Positions 1 through 7,047 of a stretch of DNA of 16,015 nucleotides are shown piece by piece. Position numbers and translations under genes: made by a program. How positions within the stretch are numbered: the stretch's first letter is position 1; the number at the start of each line of letters is the position of its first letter. Location of the stretch: the NCBI GenBank assembly GCA_009699915.1, contig WLNG01000007.1, positions 1 to 16,015 on the forward strand, given 5' to 3'. The DNA is from Actinomycetota bacterium. GTDB taxonomy: Bacteria > Actinomycetota > Thermoleophilia > Solirubrobacterales > Solirubrobacteraceae. The notes beneath the pieces were generated by a model. It searched no databases and was not told where the DNA came from. It was given only the letters and a program-made list of their open reading frames with translations.

Positions 1-2002
1 CCTCGAAGAGCCGCTCGCGACAGGCCGGGTCGCGCACGGGCGTGATCAGTTCGACCCGGTTGTCGAGGTTGCGGGGCATGAGATCGGCCGAGCCGATCAG
101 CACCTCGGTCTCGTCGCCGTACTCGAAGCCGTAGATCCGGGAATGCTCCAGGAAACGCCCGACGATCGAGGTGACCCGGATGCGCTCGGAGACCTCCGGG
201 ATCCCGGGCACCAGGCAGCAGACCCCGCGCACGTTGAGGTCCACGGTGACACCCGCGGCGGAGGCCCGGTAGAGCGCCTCGATGATGCGCGGGTGGACGA
301 GCGCATTCATCTTGAAGCAGATGCGCGCATCGCTGCCCGCGGCTGAGGCGGCGATTGTGCGCTCGATGCGCTCGAGCAGCCCGTCGAGCATGAAGGTGGG
401 CGCCACGAGCACCCCGCGATACTCCTGCGGGCGCCCATAGCCGGTCAGGAAGTTGAACATGTCGGCGACGTCGGCGCCGATCTGCTCGTCGCAGGTGAAG
501 AGGCCGAAGTCGGTGTAGAGCCGGGCCGTCGTCGGGTGGTAGTTGCCGGTTCCGATGTGCACGTATCGGCGCACGCCGTCACCCTCGCGTCGCACCACCA
601 GCAGGCACTTCGCATGGGTCTTCATGGACGAGAGTCCGTAGACCACGTGGACGCCCGCCTCCTCAAGCTTGCGCGCCCAGGTGATGTTCGCCTGCTCGTC
701 GAACCGCGCCTTGAGCTCCACCAGGCAGACGGCCTGCTTGCCCTGCTCGGTCGCGCGGATCAGCGACGGCACGAGCGGCGAGTCGTCACTCGTGCGGTAG
801 ACGGTCTGCTTGACGGCAAGGACGTCCGGGTCCTCGACGGCTTGCGTGACGAAGCGCTCCACGGAGGTCGCGAACGACTCATACGGATGGTGCACGAGGA
901 TGTCGCCCGCGCGGATCGCCGCGAAGATGTCGCCACCGTCGTCGTCCGATGTACCGGCGAGGGCCGGGGCATTCACGGCCTGGAAGGGCTCGTCGCGCAG
1001 GTCGGCATGTCCCGGGAGCCGCACGATCTGCCAGAGATCGTTGAGATCGAGCAGCCCGGGGACGGTGTAGACCTGCCGATCCTCGACGCGCAGCGCAGTG
1101 CTGAGCTCATCCCGGATCGCGGGACTGAGTCCCTCCTCGACCTCAAGGCGCACGACCTCGCCGAACGGCCGCCGACGCAGCTCCGCCTGCACCGCCTCGA
1201 GCAGGTCGTCGGCCTCATCGGAGACCTCGAAGTCCGCGTCGCGCGTCACGCGGAAGAGCCCGTGATCGAGGATCTCCATCCCCGGGAAAAGCGCGTCGAG
1301 GTTCTCGGCGATCAGCTCCTCGAGCAACACGAAGGTCGTCTCGCCCTCGACCACCGGGACGAAGCGGGGGAGCATCTCCTTCGGTACCTTCACGCGCGCA
1401 AAGATGGTGACCGCAGTCTGCGGGTCGCGCACGAGCACCGCGAGGCTCAACGCAAGATTCGAGATGTATGGGAACGGGCGACCGAGGCCGACGGCGAGCG
1501 GCGTGAGGACGGGGAGCACCTGTTGACGGAAACGCTCGCGCAGCTGCGGCAGCTGATCGGCCGGGACGTCGGCGAGCGAACTCAGGCGCAGCCCGTGCTC
1601 GGCGAGGACGGACCGCAGCTCGCCGCTGACGAGCCGCGCCTGGCGATCGACCTGCGGCTGGATCTGCGCGCGCAGGACATCGATCGTTTCGTCGGGGTTG
1701 AGCCCCCCACGCCGCTTGTCGGTGATGCCGGCCTCGACCTGATCGTGCAGGCCCGCGACGCGGATCATGAAGAACTCATCGAGATTCGATGAGAAGATCG
1801 CCGCGAATTTCAGGCGCTCCAACGGTGGCTGAGCGGGATCCTCGGCGAGCTGGAGCACCCGGTCGTTGAAGTCGATCCATGAGACCTCGCGGTTGAAGGA
1901 GAGGCCCGCGTCGGCGATGTCCAGCGACTCGCGCGGAGCCGGAAAGGGCTCCTCGGCCGTCGGGACGAAGCGCTCACCGGCATCGATCGGCGGCTCGTTC
2001 AT
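1..2002 (-). CDS. ppk1: Polyphosphate kinase PPK1 (C-terminus cut by window edge)
   Basis: PPK1 reversibly transfers the ATP gamma-phosphate to a growing polyphosphate chain through a phosphohistidine. The reading frame is open from the ATG at 2002 to the window edge (667 residues); the family is usually about 690-720 residues, so only a short C-terminal piece is missing. Seen: an N-terminal domain with SSNLDEFFMIR at about residues 71-81 (Asn73 matches the nucleotide-binding Asn of the E. coli enzyme), a middle part with a VPGLLDLNDLWQ-type stretch, and the catalytic block YVHIGTGNYHPTTARLYTDF, in which His482 (codon 559-557) corresponds to the phosphorylated His435 of E. coli. The end in view (RVELITPVRDP) is typical of the last domain. 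The start is fixed by GGAGGTG 8 bases upstream and by an ATGA overlap with the upstream CHAD gene, so the two are probably translationally coupled. The long plus-strand ORF at 536-1792 is its antisense shadow. Confidence 0.96.
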   Translation of the reverse strand, partial: MNEPPIDAGERFVPTAEEPFPAPRESLDIADAGLSFNREVSWIDFNDRVLQLAEDPAQPPLERLKFAAIFSSNLDEFFMIRVAGLHDQVEAGITDKRRGGLNPDETIDVLRAQIQPQVDRQARLVSGELRSVLAEHGLRLSSLADVPADQLPQLRERFRQQVLPVLTPLAVGLGRPFPYISNLALSLAVLVRDPQTAVTIFARVKVPKEMLPRFVPVVEGETTFVLLEELIAENLDALFPGMEILDHGLFRVTRDADFEVSDEADDLLEAVQAELRRRPFGEVVRLEVEEGLSPAIRDELSTALRVEDRQVYTVPGLLDLNDLWQIVRLPGHADLRDEPFQAVNAPALAGTSDDDGGDIFAAIRAGDILVHHPYESFATSVERFVTQAVEDPDVLAVKQTVYRTSDDSPLVPSLIRATEQGKQAVCLVELKARFDEQANITWARKLEEAGVHVVYGLSSMKTHAKCLLVVRREGDGVRRYVHIGTGNYHPTTARLYTDFGLFTCDEQIGADVADMFNFLTGYGRPQEYRGVLVAPTFMLDGLLERIERTIAASAAGSDARICFKMNALVHPRIIEALYRASAAGVTVDLNVRGVCCLVPGIPEVSERIRVTSIVGRFLEHSRIYGFEYGDETEVLIGSADLMPRNLDNRVELITPVRDPACRERLFE

Positions 2003-2574
2003 GCGCTCTGCACCTCCTCGTGGGACGGACGTTCTCCGGTGGCGAACTCCAAGCGCGCGCGCAGGCCATCGCGCTCGAGATCCAGCCAGAGGTCTCGGAA
2101 GCGCTCTGCCAGCAGGTCCCGGCGCGCGCGCAGGTACGCCTCCAGCGCGAGCAGACCGCGCCACTCCTGCGCATGCGGCAGCTCAGCAGCATGCGCAGGG
2201 TCGAGGTCGGGGGCCCCCGCGGCCCGGATCAGCAGCTCCTGCGCATCGGCATCGCGCAGCTCGGCGACGAGCGCCTCGACCCGCGGCAGCTGAACGTCGC
2301 AGTCATGGATCTCGCCGAGTAGGTCTTGCACCTCGCGCACGCGCCGCGCCGCGGTGTGGGCGAAGGGTCCGAAGCAGGCGTCCGCGGTGACCTCCAGGAC
2401 GTAGCGCAGGCGCTTGGCGGCGATGCGCATCTCGTGAAGCTCGCCGATCGCCCCCGGCGCGAGAGCTGCGGGCACGAACGACCAGAGCTCGTCGAGCCGC
2501 ACACGCACGATTCGCTCGGCGTTGTCGGCGAGCGCCCCGGCGGGATCGAGGCCCTTGACCTTGCGTGCGCGCAC
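1999..2574 (-). CDS. CHAD-domain protein, C-terminal-half type (191 aa)
   Basis: CHAD (conserved histidine alpha-helical domain) proteins are helical proteins with conserved basic and His residues; they bind polyphosphate and often sit beside polyphosphate genes. Seen: after a short lead (RARKVKGLDP) comes the core helix LHEMRIAAKRLRYVLE at about residues 46-61 with the conserved His, Arg and Lys, then VQDLLGEIHDCDVQL, matching the second repeat of a full CHAD domain. The rest is Arg-, Ala- and Leu-rich helix. A usual CHAD domain is roughly 200-300 residues with two such repeats, and this ORF has only the second. The start chosen is GTG at 2574, one base after the TGA of the upstream CHAD gene, with GGAG-like bases before it. 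The frame stays open upstream to 2802, but that part is the shadow of the neighbouring gene. The stop overlaps the ppk1 ATG (ATGA). The predicted role is polyphosphate binding or granule association. Confidence 0.85.
   Translation of the reverse strand: MRARKVKGLDPAGALADNAERIVRVRLDELWSFVPAALAPGAIGELHEMRIAAKRLRYVLEVTADACFGPFAHTAARRVREVQDLLGEIHDCDVQLPRVEALVAELRDADAQELLIRAAGAPDLDPAHAAELPHAQEWRGLLALEAYLRARRDLLAERFRDLWLDLERDGLRARLEFATGERPSHEEVQSA
2011..2017 (-). promoter_or_regulatory. Strong ribosome binding site for ppk1
   Basis: GGAGGTG on the minus strand lies 8 bases before the ATG at 2002, inside the end of the upstream CHAD gene. It fixes the ppk1 start and suggests that ppk1 can reinitiate well in addition to the ATGA coupling. 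Confidence 0.75.
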
Positions 2575-2575
2575 G

Positions 2576-3055
2576 TCAGGCGGCTCCGTCCATGCCCGCG
2601 AGGCCCTCGAGCCGGCCGCGCAGATCGCCGGCATCGACCTGCCCGAGCGCTGCCGCAAGGCGCGCGTTCGCCTCGCGCTGCTCGACGCGCGTGCGGGCGC
2701 TGAGACGCTCGACACCGGCGCGCTCCTCTGGGCCGGCAGCCGCCGCGAAGCGCTCCAGCGCCAGCAGCTCGACGTCCGGATCGCGGCGCGCGCCGAGCGC
2801 ATCGGCGAGCTCCTTCACGTCGGCGAGCACCGATCGCAGCTGCGCCTTGGGGAAGCACGGCGCATAGACCTCGAGGACGGCGCGCAGACGCCGCGTGGCA
2901 ACGCGCATCGCGTGGACGCGCTCGATCTGGGCCATGTCGAGGACGCCGGCGCGGTGTTCGAAGAGCTCCTGCGTACGCACGGCCACAGTCGCCGCAGCAG
3001 CCTCGGCATACGTCATGTCGCCCCGCAGGCCCGGGATGTCCCTCGCCTTCGCCAT
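2576..3055 (-). CDS. CHAD-domain protein, N-terminal-half type (159 aa)
   Basis: This is the first gene of the polyphosphate operon. Seen: an opening MAKARDIPGL, then VHAMRVATRRLRAVLEVY with the CHAD His and Arg residues, then VKELADALGARRDPDVELL, the pattern of the first repeat of a CHAD domain. The second repeat is absent here and is encoded by the next ORF, in another frame, one base after this stop. Together the two ORFs rebuild one complete CHAD domain of about 350 residues. The ATG at 3055 is preferred because MAKAR-type openings look natural for this family; an in-frame GTG at 3085 would add 10 residues. No strong Shine-Dalgarno is seen before either start. The protein probably binds polyphosphate through its basic helix and may pair with the product of the next gene. 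A frameshift in a single ancestral gene cannot be excluded. Confidence 0.82.
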   Translation of the reverse strand: MAKARDIPGLRGDMTYAEAAAATVAVRTQELFEHRAGVLDMAQIERVHAMRVATRRLRAVLEVYAPCFPKAQLRSVLADVKELADALGARRDPDVELLALERFAAAAGPEERAGVERLSARTRVEQREANARLAAALGQVDAGDLRGRLEGLAGMDGAA

Positions 3056-3147
3056 ACCGGCCCAGTATCGCGCATCGGCCTCCACTCACCTGCAGCCTGA
3101 GGCCCACCGGGAGGACGCTCGAGCTCAAGGCCGTCTACCCTCGCCCG
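3056..3147. promoter_or_regulatory. Divergent intergenic region, CHAD/ppk1 operon and ABC exporter
   Basis: These 92 bases separate two divergent operons and should hold both promoters. The rightward one is visible: TACCCT at 3136-3141, six bases before the GTG start at 3148. No convincing -10 box or operator was found for the leftward operon. Confidence 0.5.
3136..3141 (+). promoter_or_regulatory. Putative -10 box (TACCCT) for a leaderless ABC-transporter mRNA
   Basis: The hexamer fits TANNNT and ends six bases before the GTG at 3148. Transcription would then start at or next to the start codon, giving a leaderless message. No clear -35 box is seen. Confidence 0.5.
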
Positions 3148-4032
3148 GTGCCCTCCGGTGCCCCGGCAATCCTCGTGCGCGATCTGCGCAAGCGCTACGG
3201 CGACCATGAGGCTGTGCGCGGCCTCGACTTTGAGGTAGCAACGGGTGAGATCTTCGGCCTGCTGGGTCCGAACGGCGCCGGGAAGACAACGACCGTCGAG
3301 ATCCTCGAGGGCTACCGCGTGCGCGATGGCGGCGAGGTCACCGTTCTGGGCATGGATCCCGGCGACCGGCCGCGCGATCTGCGCGAACGCGTCGGCATCG
3401 TGCTGCAGAGCTGCGGGATGTACCGCCATGTGAAGGTCCACGAAGCCGTCGCCTACTGGGCCGCGCTCTACCCCGGCGCGCGTGACGTCGACGAGGTGAT
3501 CGAGATCGTCGGCCTGGGAGAGAAGCGCGACGCCCTGGCGCGGACGCTCTCAGGCGGGCAGGCGCGGCGACTGGACCTGGCGCTGGCGCTGGTCGGCGAC
3601 CCGGAGCTGATCTTCCTGGACGAGCCGACGACCGGCTTCGACCCTGCCGCCCGTCGGGCCGCCTGGGCCACCATTCGCCGCCTGAAGGAGCTCGGAAAGA
3701 CGGTGCTGCTGACGACGCACTACCTCGACGAGGCACAGGCGCTCTGCGACCGGGTTGCGATCGTCAAGGACGGGCGGATCGTCGTCGAAGGACCGCCCTC
3801 GACGCTGGGCACCGCCGCCTCGCGCTGCCAGGTCGCGTGGACCGACGCGGATGGGATCCGGCAGACCCGCGAGGTCGAGGATCCGACCCCGCTCCTCAAC
3901 GAGCTCACGACCGCCGCACTTGCCGGCAACGAGCCGCTGCGCGACCTGACGGTCACGCGGCCGAGCCTGGAGGACGTGTACCTCGAGCTGACCGAGGACG
4001 TCGACGCTGCCCCATCGGAGCCGGCGGCATGA
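3148..4032 (+). CDS. ABC-2 type exporter, ATP-binding protein
   Basis: Cytoplasmic ATPase subunit (294 aa) that powers the permease encoded next. Seen in order: Walker A GPNGAGKT at residues 40-47, Q-loop Gln87, signature LSGGQ at 134-138, Walker B LIFLDEP at 154-160 with catalytic Glu159, D-loop near 165 and the switch His191. After about residue 215 comes a C-terminal extension ending in SLEDVYLELTED, typical of the CcmA/DrrA-like exporters of drugs, lipids or polyketides. GTG start; no Shine-Dalgarno, but a TANNNT box sits six bases upstream, so the mRNA is probably leaderless. The stop overlaps the permease ATG (ATGA). The substrate cannot be read from the sequence. Confidence 0.95.
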   Translation: MPSGAPAILVRDLRKRYGDHEAVRGLDFEVATGEIFGLLGPNGAGKTTTVEILEGYRVRDGGEVTVLGMDPGDRPRDLRERVGIVLQSCGMYRHVKVHEAVAYWAALYPGARDVDEVIEIVGLGEKRDALARTLSGGQARRLDLALALVGDPELIFLDEPTTGFDPAARRAAWATIRRLKELGKTVLLTTHYLDEAQALCDRVAIVKDGRIVVEGPPSTLGTAASRCQVAWTDADGIRQTREVEDPTPLLNELTTAALAGNEPLRDLTVTRPSLEDVYLELTEDVDAAPSEPAA

Positions 4033-4769
4033 GCGACATGACGCTCGCCTGGCGCCACTACCGCCTCGAGCGCCGCATGTTCTGGCGCAACCCGACGGCG
4101 GCGTTCTTCAGCTTCGTGCTGCCGCTGATCTTCCTCGTACTCTTCGGCGCCATCTCCGACGATGACCAGCTGCGGATCATCGTCCCCGGAATCGCCGGCC
4201 TCTCCGTGATGGCCACGACGTTCAACGCCCTGGCGATGCAGATGACCTTCCTGCGCGATGCGGGCGTCCTCAAGCGGATGCACGGGACGCCGCTCCCCGG
4301 CCGCTCCTACCTGGCGGGCGTGCTGGGCAGCGCGGCGACGAACGCGCTCGTGCAGATCGCGATCGTCGTGCTCGCGAGCCGCTTCGCCTTCGGCCTCGGG
4401 TGGCCCGAGAACTGGCTGACCCTGGTGATCTTCACGCTGCTCGGCGTGAGCTGCTTCGCGGCGATCGGGGTGGCCTTCTCATACGTGATCCCGAACTTCG
4501 AGGCAGCCCCGGCCTACACGAACATCATCTTCCTGCCGGTGATCTTCATCTCCGGCGTCTTCTACGACGTGGAGAAGGTCCCCACGTTCCTTCACGACAT
4601 CGCCAACGCCCTGCCGCTCGTCCACGTCATCAACGGGCTGCAGGCCGCTCTGGTCACCGGCAAGCCGCTGCATGATCTGCTCTCCGACCTCGCCGTGCTG
4701 CTGCTCTGGGCCGCGCTTGGAGCCGTGGCGGCCGTGCGCGGCTTCCGCTGGGACGCGCGCGGCAGCTGA
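4029..4769 (+). CDS. ABC-2 type exporter, permease protein
   Basis: Membrane subunit of 246 aa partnering the upstream ATPase. Seen: a basic N-terminal amphipathic stretch (WRHYRLERRMFWRNP) followed by about six hydrophobic segments near residues 22-42, 50-70, 98-118, 130-152, 163-180 and 217-238. The loop LKRMHGTPLP after the second segment and SGVFYDVEKVP after the fifth are typical of ABC-2 membrane proteins of the DrrB/NodJ kind. The ATG at 4029 is chosen because it forms an ATGA overlap with the ATPase stop; the frame is open further upstream but that is shadow. One permease and one ATPase predict a transporter with two copies of each. The substrate is unknown. The gene converges on the acetyltransferase gene with 9 bases between the stops. 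Confidence 0.93.
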   Translation: MSDMTLAWRHYRLERRMFWRNPTAAFFSFVLPLIFLVLFGAISDDDQLRIIVPGIAGLSVMATTFNALAMQMTFLRDAGVLKRMHGTPLPGRSYLAGVLGSAATNALVQIAIVVLASRFAFGLGWPENWLTLVIFTLLGVSCFAAIGVAFSYVIPNFEAAPAYTNIIFLPVIFISGVFYDVEKVPTFLHDIANALPLVHVINGLQAALVTGKPLHDLLSDLAVLLLWAALGAVAAVRGFRWDARGS

Positions 4770-4778
4770 GCCGGAAGG

Positions 4779-5381
4779 TCAGGCCGCGGCGGATCGGAAC
4801 GCCGCGGGCAGCTCGCCTTCGGCGCGGACCTCGATCCCGGCAAGCTCCGACGCTTCCCACTCCTCGCGCAGCAGTCCGAAGACGTTCACGTCGAGCCAGC
4901 CTGCGGGATGGCGATGCCAGTCGCGCAGCACGCCCTCATGGCGAAAGTCCACGCCCAGCAGCGCCCGCGTGGATCGCTCGTTGGCCGGGTTGGAGTAGGA
5001 CCCGAGGCGATGCTGACCGAGCAGCTCGAACGCGAGGCGCATCATGATCGCCTTGGACTCGCGGTTGACTCCCGACCCCCAGAAGTCGCGGCCGAGCCAC
5101 GTGCCGATCATGCAGCGGCCGTCGCGCTCGCTGAACTCCGAGAGCCCGGTGATGCCGGCCGGCCCGCGCTCGCGGTGGACGATGAGCAGATCGAGCTGTT
5201 CACCGGCGGCGCTGCGCTCTGCGGCGCGCGCGATATAGGCCTGCGGCTCCTCGATCGTCGTGTAGGGCCCCCACGAGAACCAGCGGGTGACCTCATCGTC
5301 GTTCGCCAGGGCGAAGAGGGCCGGCGCATCGTCGGGCGTCGGAGCGCGCAGGGTCAGAGTCGGTCCGTGCAATTGGAACAT
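4779..5381 (-). CDS. GNAT acetyltransferase, RimJ/RimL-like
   Basis: Predicted N-acetyltransferase of 200 aa using acetyl-CoA; the family acetylates protein N-termini, amino acids or small amines, and the substrate here is unknown. Seen: the opening LTLRAPTPDDAPALFALAND, typical of RimJ/RimL-type GNATs; the central strand ITGLSEF; the acetyl-CoA loop region RDFWGSGVNRESKAIMM at about residues 98-114; and the late block NPANERSTRALLGVDFRHEGVLRDW at about 131-155, a variant of the common NERSRRALEKLGF...EGVLR block. A C-terminal tail of about 20 residues follows the fold. The gene is divergent from the phosphoesterase gene with only 23 bases between start codons, so the promoters must overlap or lie in the opposite coding region. 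No clear Shine-Dalgarno is seen. Confidence 0.9.
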   Translation of the reverse strand: MFQLHGPTLTLRAPTPDDAPALFALANDDEVTRWFSWGPYTTIEEPQAYIARAAERSAAGEQLDLLIVHRERGPAGITGLSEFSERDGRCMIGTWLGRDFWGSGVNRESKAIMMRLAFELLGQHRLGSYSNPANERSTRALLGVDFRHEGVLRDWHRHPAGWLDVNVFGLLREEWEASELAGIEVRAEGELPAAFRSAAA

Positions 5382-5404
5382 CGCGGAGATAGATTCGCAC
5401 GGCG

Positions 5405-6103
5405 ATGTGGGGGATGCTCTATGACGTCCACGGAAATCTGCCGGCGCTTGAGGCCGTCCTTGCCGAAGCGCGGCCGCTCAAGGTGGACAGCTGGCTGCTC
5501 GGGGGCGACTTCACGCTCTTCGGCGGCTGGCCTGTGGAGACGCTCGCGCTGCTGCGCTCGCTGCCTGACGCCACATGGATCCGCGGCAACGGCGAACGCT
5601 GGACGGCCGCACCGCACGCGGCTCCCCCCGATGAGAACGTCCGGGCGGCGATCGCCCACACGGCCGCGGCGCTCGGGAACGAGGAGGTCGCGGCACTCGC
5701 CGCCCTGCCCGCCGGCGCTCCGGTTCCCGGCGGGCATGCCTGGCACGCCTCGCCGGTCTCCGACGTCCAGGGATTCCTGCCCGAGCCCGAGCCGCAGGAT
5801 GCCGATCTGCTCGCAAACGTGGACGATGCGCGGCTTGTTGTCGGGCATACGCACATGCCCTTCCTGCGCGTTGCCGAGCCGCAGGGCATCGAGATCCTGA
5901 ACCCGGGAAGCGTCGGGATGCCCTTCGACGGCAACCCGCGCGCAGCCTGGGCGCTGGTCCATGACGACGGCACGGTCGAGCTCCGGCGCACGCGCTACGA
6001 CCACGCCGCGGCGGCGCGGCGTGTGCGCGAGGCGGCCGACGGCGCACGCTGGGGCGAGATCACCGCCCAGCGGATCGAGCGCGCCCGCTTCGTGACCCGC
6101 TGA
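5405..6103 (+). CDS. Calcineurin-like metallophosphoesterase (YfcE-like)
   Basis: Predicted two-metal phosphoesterase of 232 aa, cytoplasmic, acting on an unknown phosphomonoester or diester. Seen: metal-ligand motifs in the correct order, DVHGN at residues 7-11 (Asp7, His9), GGDF with Asp35, RGNGER with Asn62, WHASP with His114 and GHTH at 147-150, followed by NPGSVGMP at 166-173, a hallmark of the YfcE/MJ0936 branch. The third motif reads GNGE instead of GNH(D/E), which is common in this branch. The start used is ATG 5405; ATG 5414 is an alternative that would leave very little sequence before the metal motif. A TAGATT box at 5390-5395 lies nine bases upstream, so the leader would be very short. 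The tail after about residue 195 is helical and basic and lies outside the core fold. Confidence 0.92.
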   Translation: MWGMLYDVHGNLPALEAVLAEARPLKVDSWLLGGDFTLFGGWPVETLALLRSLPDATWIRGNGERWTAAPHAAPPDENVRAAIAHTAAALGNEEVAALAALPAGAPVPGGHAWHASPVSDVQGFLPEPEPQDADLLANVDDARLVVGHTHMPFLRVAEPQGIEILNPGSVGMPFDGNPRAAWALVHDDGTVELRRTRYDHAAAARRVREAADGARWGEITAQRIERARFVTR

Positions 6104-6113
6104 GCCGCGCTGC

Positions 6114-6119
6114 TACGGT
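6114..6119 (+). promoter_or_regulatory. Putative -10 box (TACGGT) for a leaderless mRNA
   Basis: TANNNT hexamer ending seven bases before the ATG at 6127, just after the phosphoesterase stop. It suggests an independent, leaderless transcript for the 167-residue protein although the gene could also be co-transcribed with the phosphoesterase. Confidence 0.45.
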
Positions 6120-6126
6120 CGCGCCG

Positions 6127-6630
6127 ATGACCCCAGCCGACCCGGATCCCGCCGAGCTCGTCAGCTCTGTCGGAGCACTCGATCAGGCCGTCGTCGCCCT
6201 GCGCGAGTACCTCCACCGGTCGGGCGCGCTGCGTGCCGTGGGCGTGATCGAACGCGACGGGACCCACCCCGCGGTCGTGGACTGCTCGCGGCTCGCCGCG
6301 ATCGAAGTCGACCTCGGTGACCGTGTCGTGCAGCTCGCCCACGGCGTGTCCCTCGACGTCCCCGTTCCGCCGCTTCCCGACGTTCGGATGCTGCCGGCCT
6401 TCGAGGTCGACGCGGTGTCCGGAGAGATCACCGGTGCGATCGGCGGCCTGCACCGGCTCATCGACGGCGTGCGCGTGCTGGCGGAGGCGCTCGGGGGCTC
6501 CAACGTCGCGCTTGCCGTCTTTGAGACGACGAACGACGAGGTGCCGCTGGCAGTGACGGTGCGCGCTGGCAGCACGGACCCGGCCGTAATCAGCATCGGC
6601 GACGAGCAGTTCGAACTGCCGGGGGCCTGA
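6127..6630 (+). CDS. Conserved-looking protein of unknown function (167 aa)
   Basis: I do not recognise this protein. It is acidic, has no signal peptide and no membrane segment. The first part (about residues 10-35) is predicted helix with a REYLHRSGALRAVGV stretch. The middle (50-80) is rich in Val, Leu and Asp (CSRLAAIEVDLGDRVVQLAHG), and residues 83-91 are proline-rich (VPVPPLPDV). A helix (IGGLHRLIDGVRVLAEALGG) follows, and then a strand-rich end (NVALAVFETTNDEVPLAVTVRAG). The even codon use and clean start after a TACGGT box argue that it is real. It lies 23 bases after the phosphoesterase gene and 5 bases before the DoxX-like gene, so the three may form an operon. No function is proposed. 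Confidence 0.75.
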   Translation: MTPADPDPAELVSSVGALDQAVVALREYLHRSGALRAVGVIERDGTHPAVVDCSRLAAIEVDLGDRVVQLAHGVSLDVPVPPLPDVRMLPAFEVDAVSGEITGAIGGLHRLIDGVRVLAEALGGSNVALAVFETTNDEVPLAVTVRAGSTDPAVISIGDEQFELPGA

Positions 6631-6635
6631 CCGCT

Positions 6636-7001
6636 GTGCGGACGGTTGCCCGGCTCTTTGGCCCGGTCTTCATCCTTGCGGGGGTCAACCACTTCGTGAA
6701 CCCGCGGTTCTATCTGCGCATCATGCCGCCCTGGCTGCCGGCGCATGAGGCGATGAACGCCGCCAGCGGCGCGGCGGAGATCCTCGGCGGCGGCGCCCTG
6801 ATGTGCTCGGACCGGCGCCTGCGCCGACTGGGGGGATGGCTGTCGCTCCTCACCCTCGTGGGGGTCTTCCCGGCGAACGTGCACATGGCGCGCCACCCGC
6901 AGGAATTCCCCGAAATCCCGGGGGGCGCGGCCGCGCTGCAGGCGCGCCTGCCACTGCAGGCGCTCTTCATCGCGTGGGCCGTCGCCGCGATGCGCCGGTG
7001 A
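6636..7001 (+). CDS. Small DoxX-like integral membrane protein
   Basis: A 121-residue protein with four hydrophobic segments near residues 3-20, 40-57, 64-82 and 103-118, the size and layout of DoxX-like membrane proteins. Seen: FVFILAGVNHFVNPRFYLRIMPPWLP-type opening (family members often have an aGxxHFxxPxfyxxxxPxxLP pattern), a Gly-rich second helix (SGAAEILGGGAL), and NVHMARHP after the third helix. The exact role of the family is mostly unknown; some members act in oxidoreductase complexes or redox stress. Start GTG at 6636, five bases after the preceding stop, with no strong Shine-Dalgarno, so coupling to the upstream gene is likely. Confidence 0.83.
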   Translation: MRTVARLFGPVFILAGVNHFVNPRFYLRIMPPWLPAHEAMNAASGAAEILGGGALMCSDRRLRRLGGWLSLLTLVGVFPANVHMARHPQEFPEIPGGAAALQARLPLQALFIAWAVAAMRR

Positions 7002-7047
7002 GCGATCACGGCCAGCAGGCTTCATTTCGCGGCATCGGTGATAGACC

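Noticed and set aside
536..1792. Long plus-strand open frame of 418 codons
   Set aside because: It is antisense to ppk1, whose frame is intact throughout with PPK1 motifs at both ends and in the middle. The plus-strand translation is rich in Arg, Asp, His and Leu, as expected of a GC-rich shadow frame, and shows no family motif.
2575..2802. Upstream extension of the second CHAD ORF to 2802
   Set aside because: The extension reads as Arg/Ser/Ala-rich low-complexity sequence and lies in the shadow of the first CHAD gene; the CHAD-like sequence begins only at the GTG at 2574.
2229..3128. Minus-strand 299-codon open frame over the CHAD genes
   Set aside because: Gly-, Arg- and Ala-rich translation with no motif, in a frame different from both CHAD genes, which do show conserved helices.
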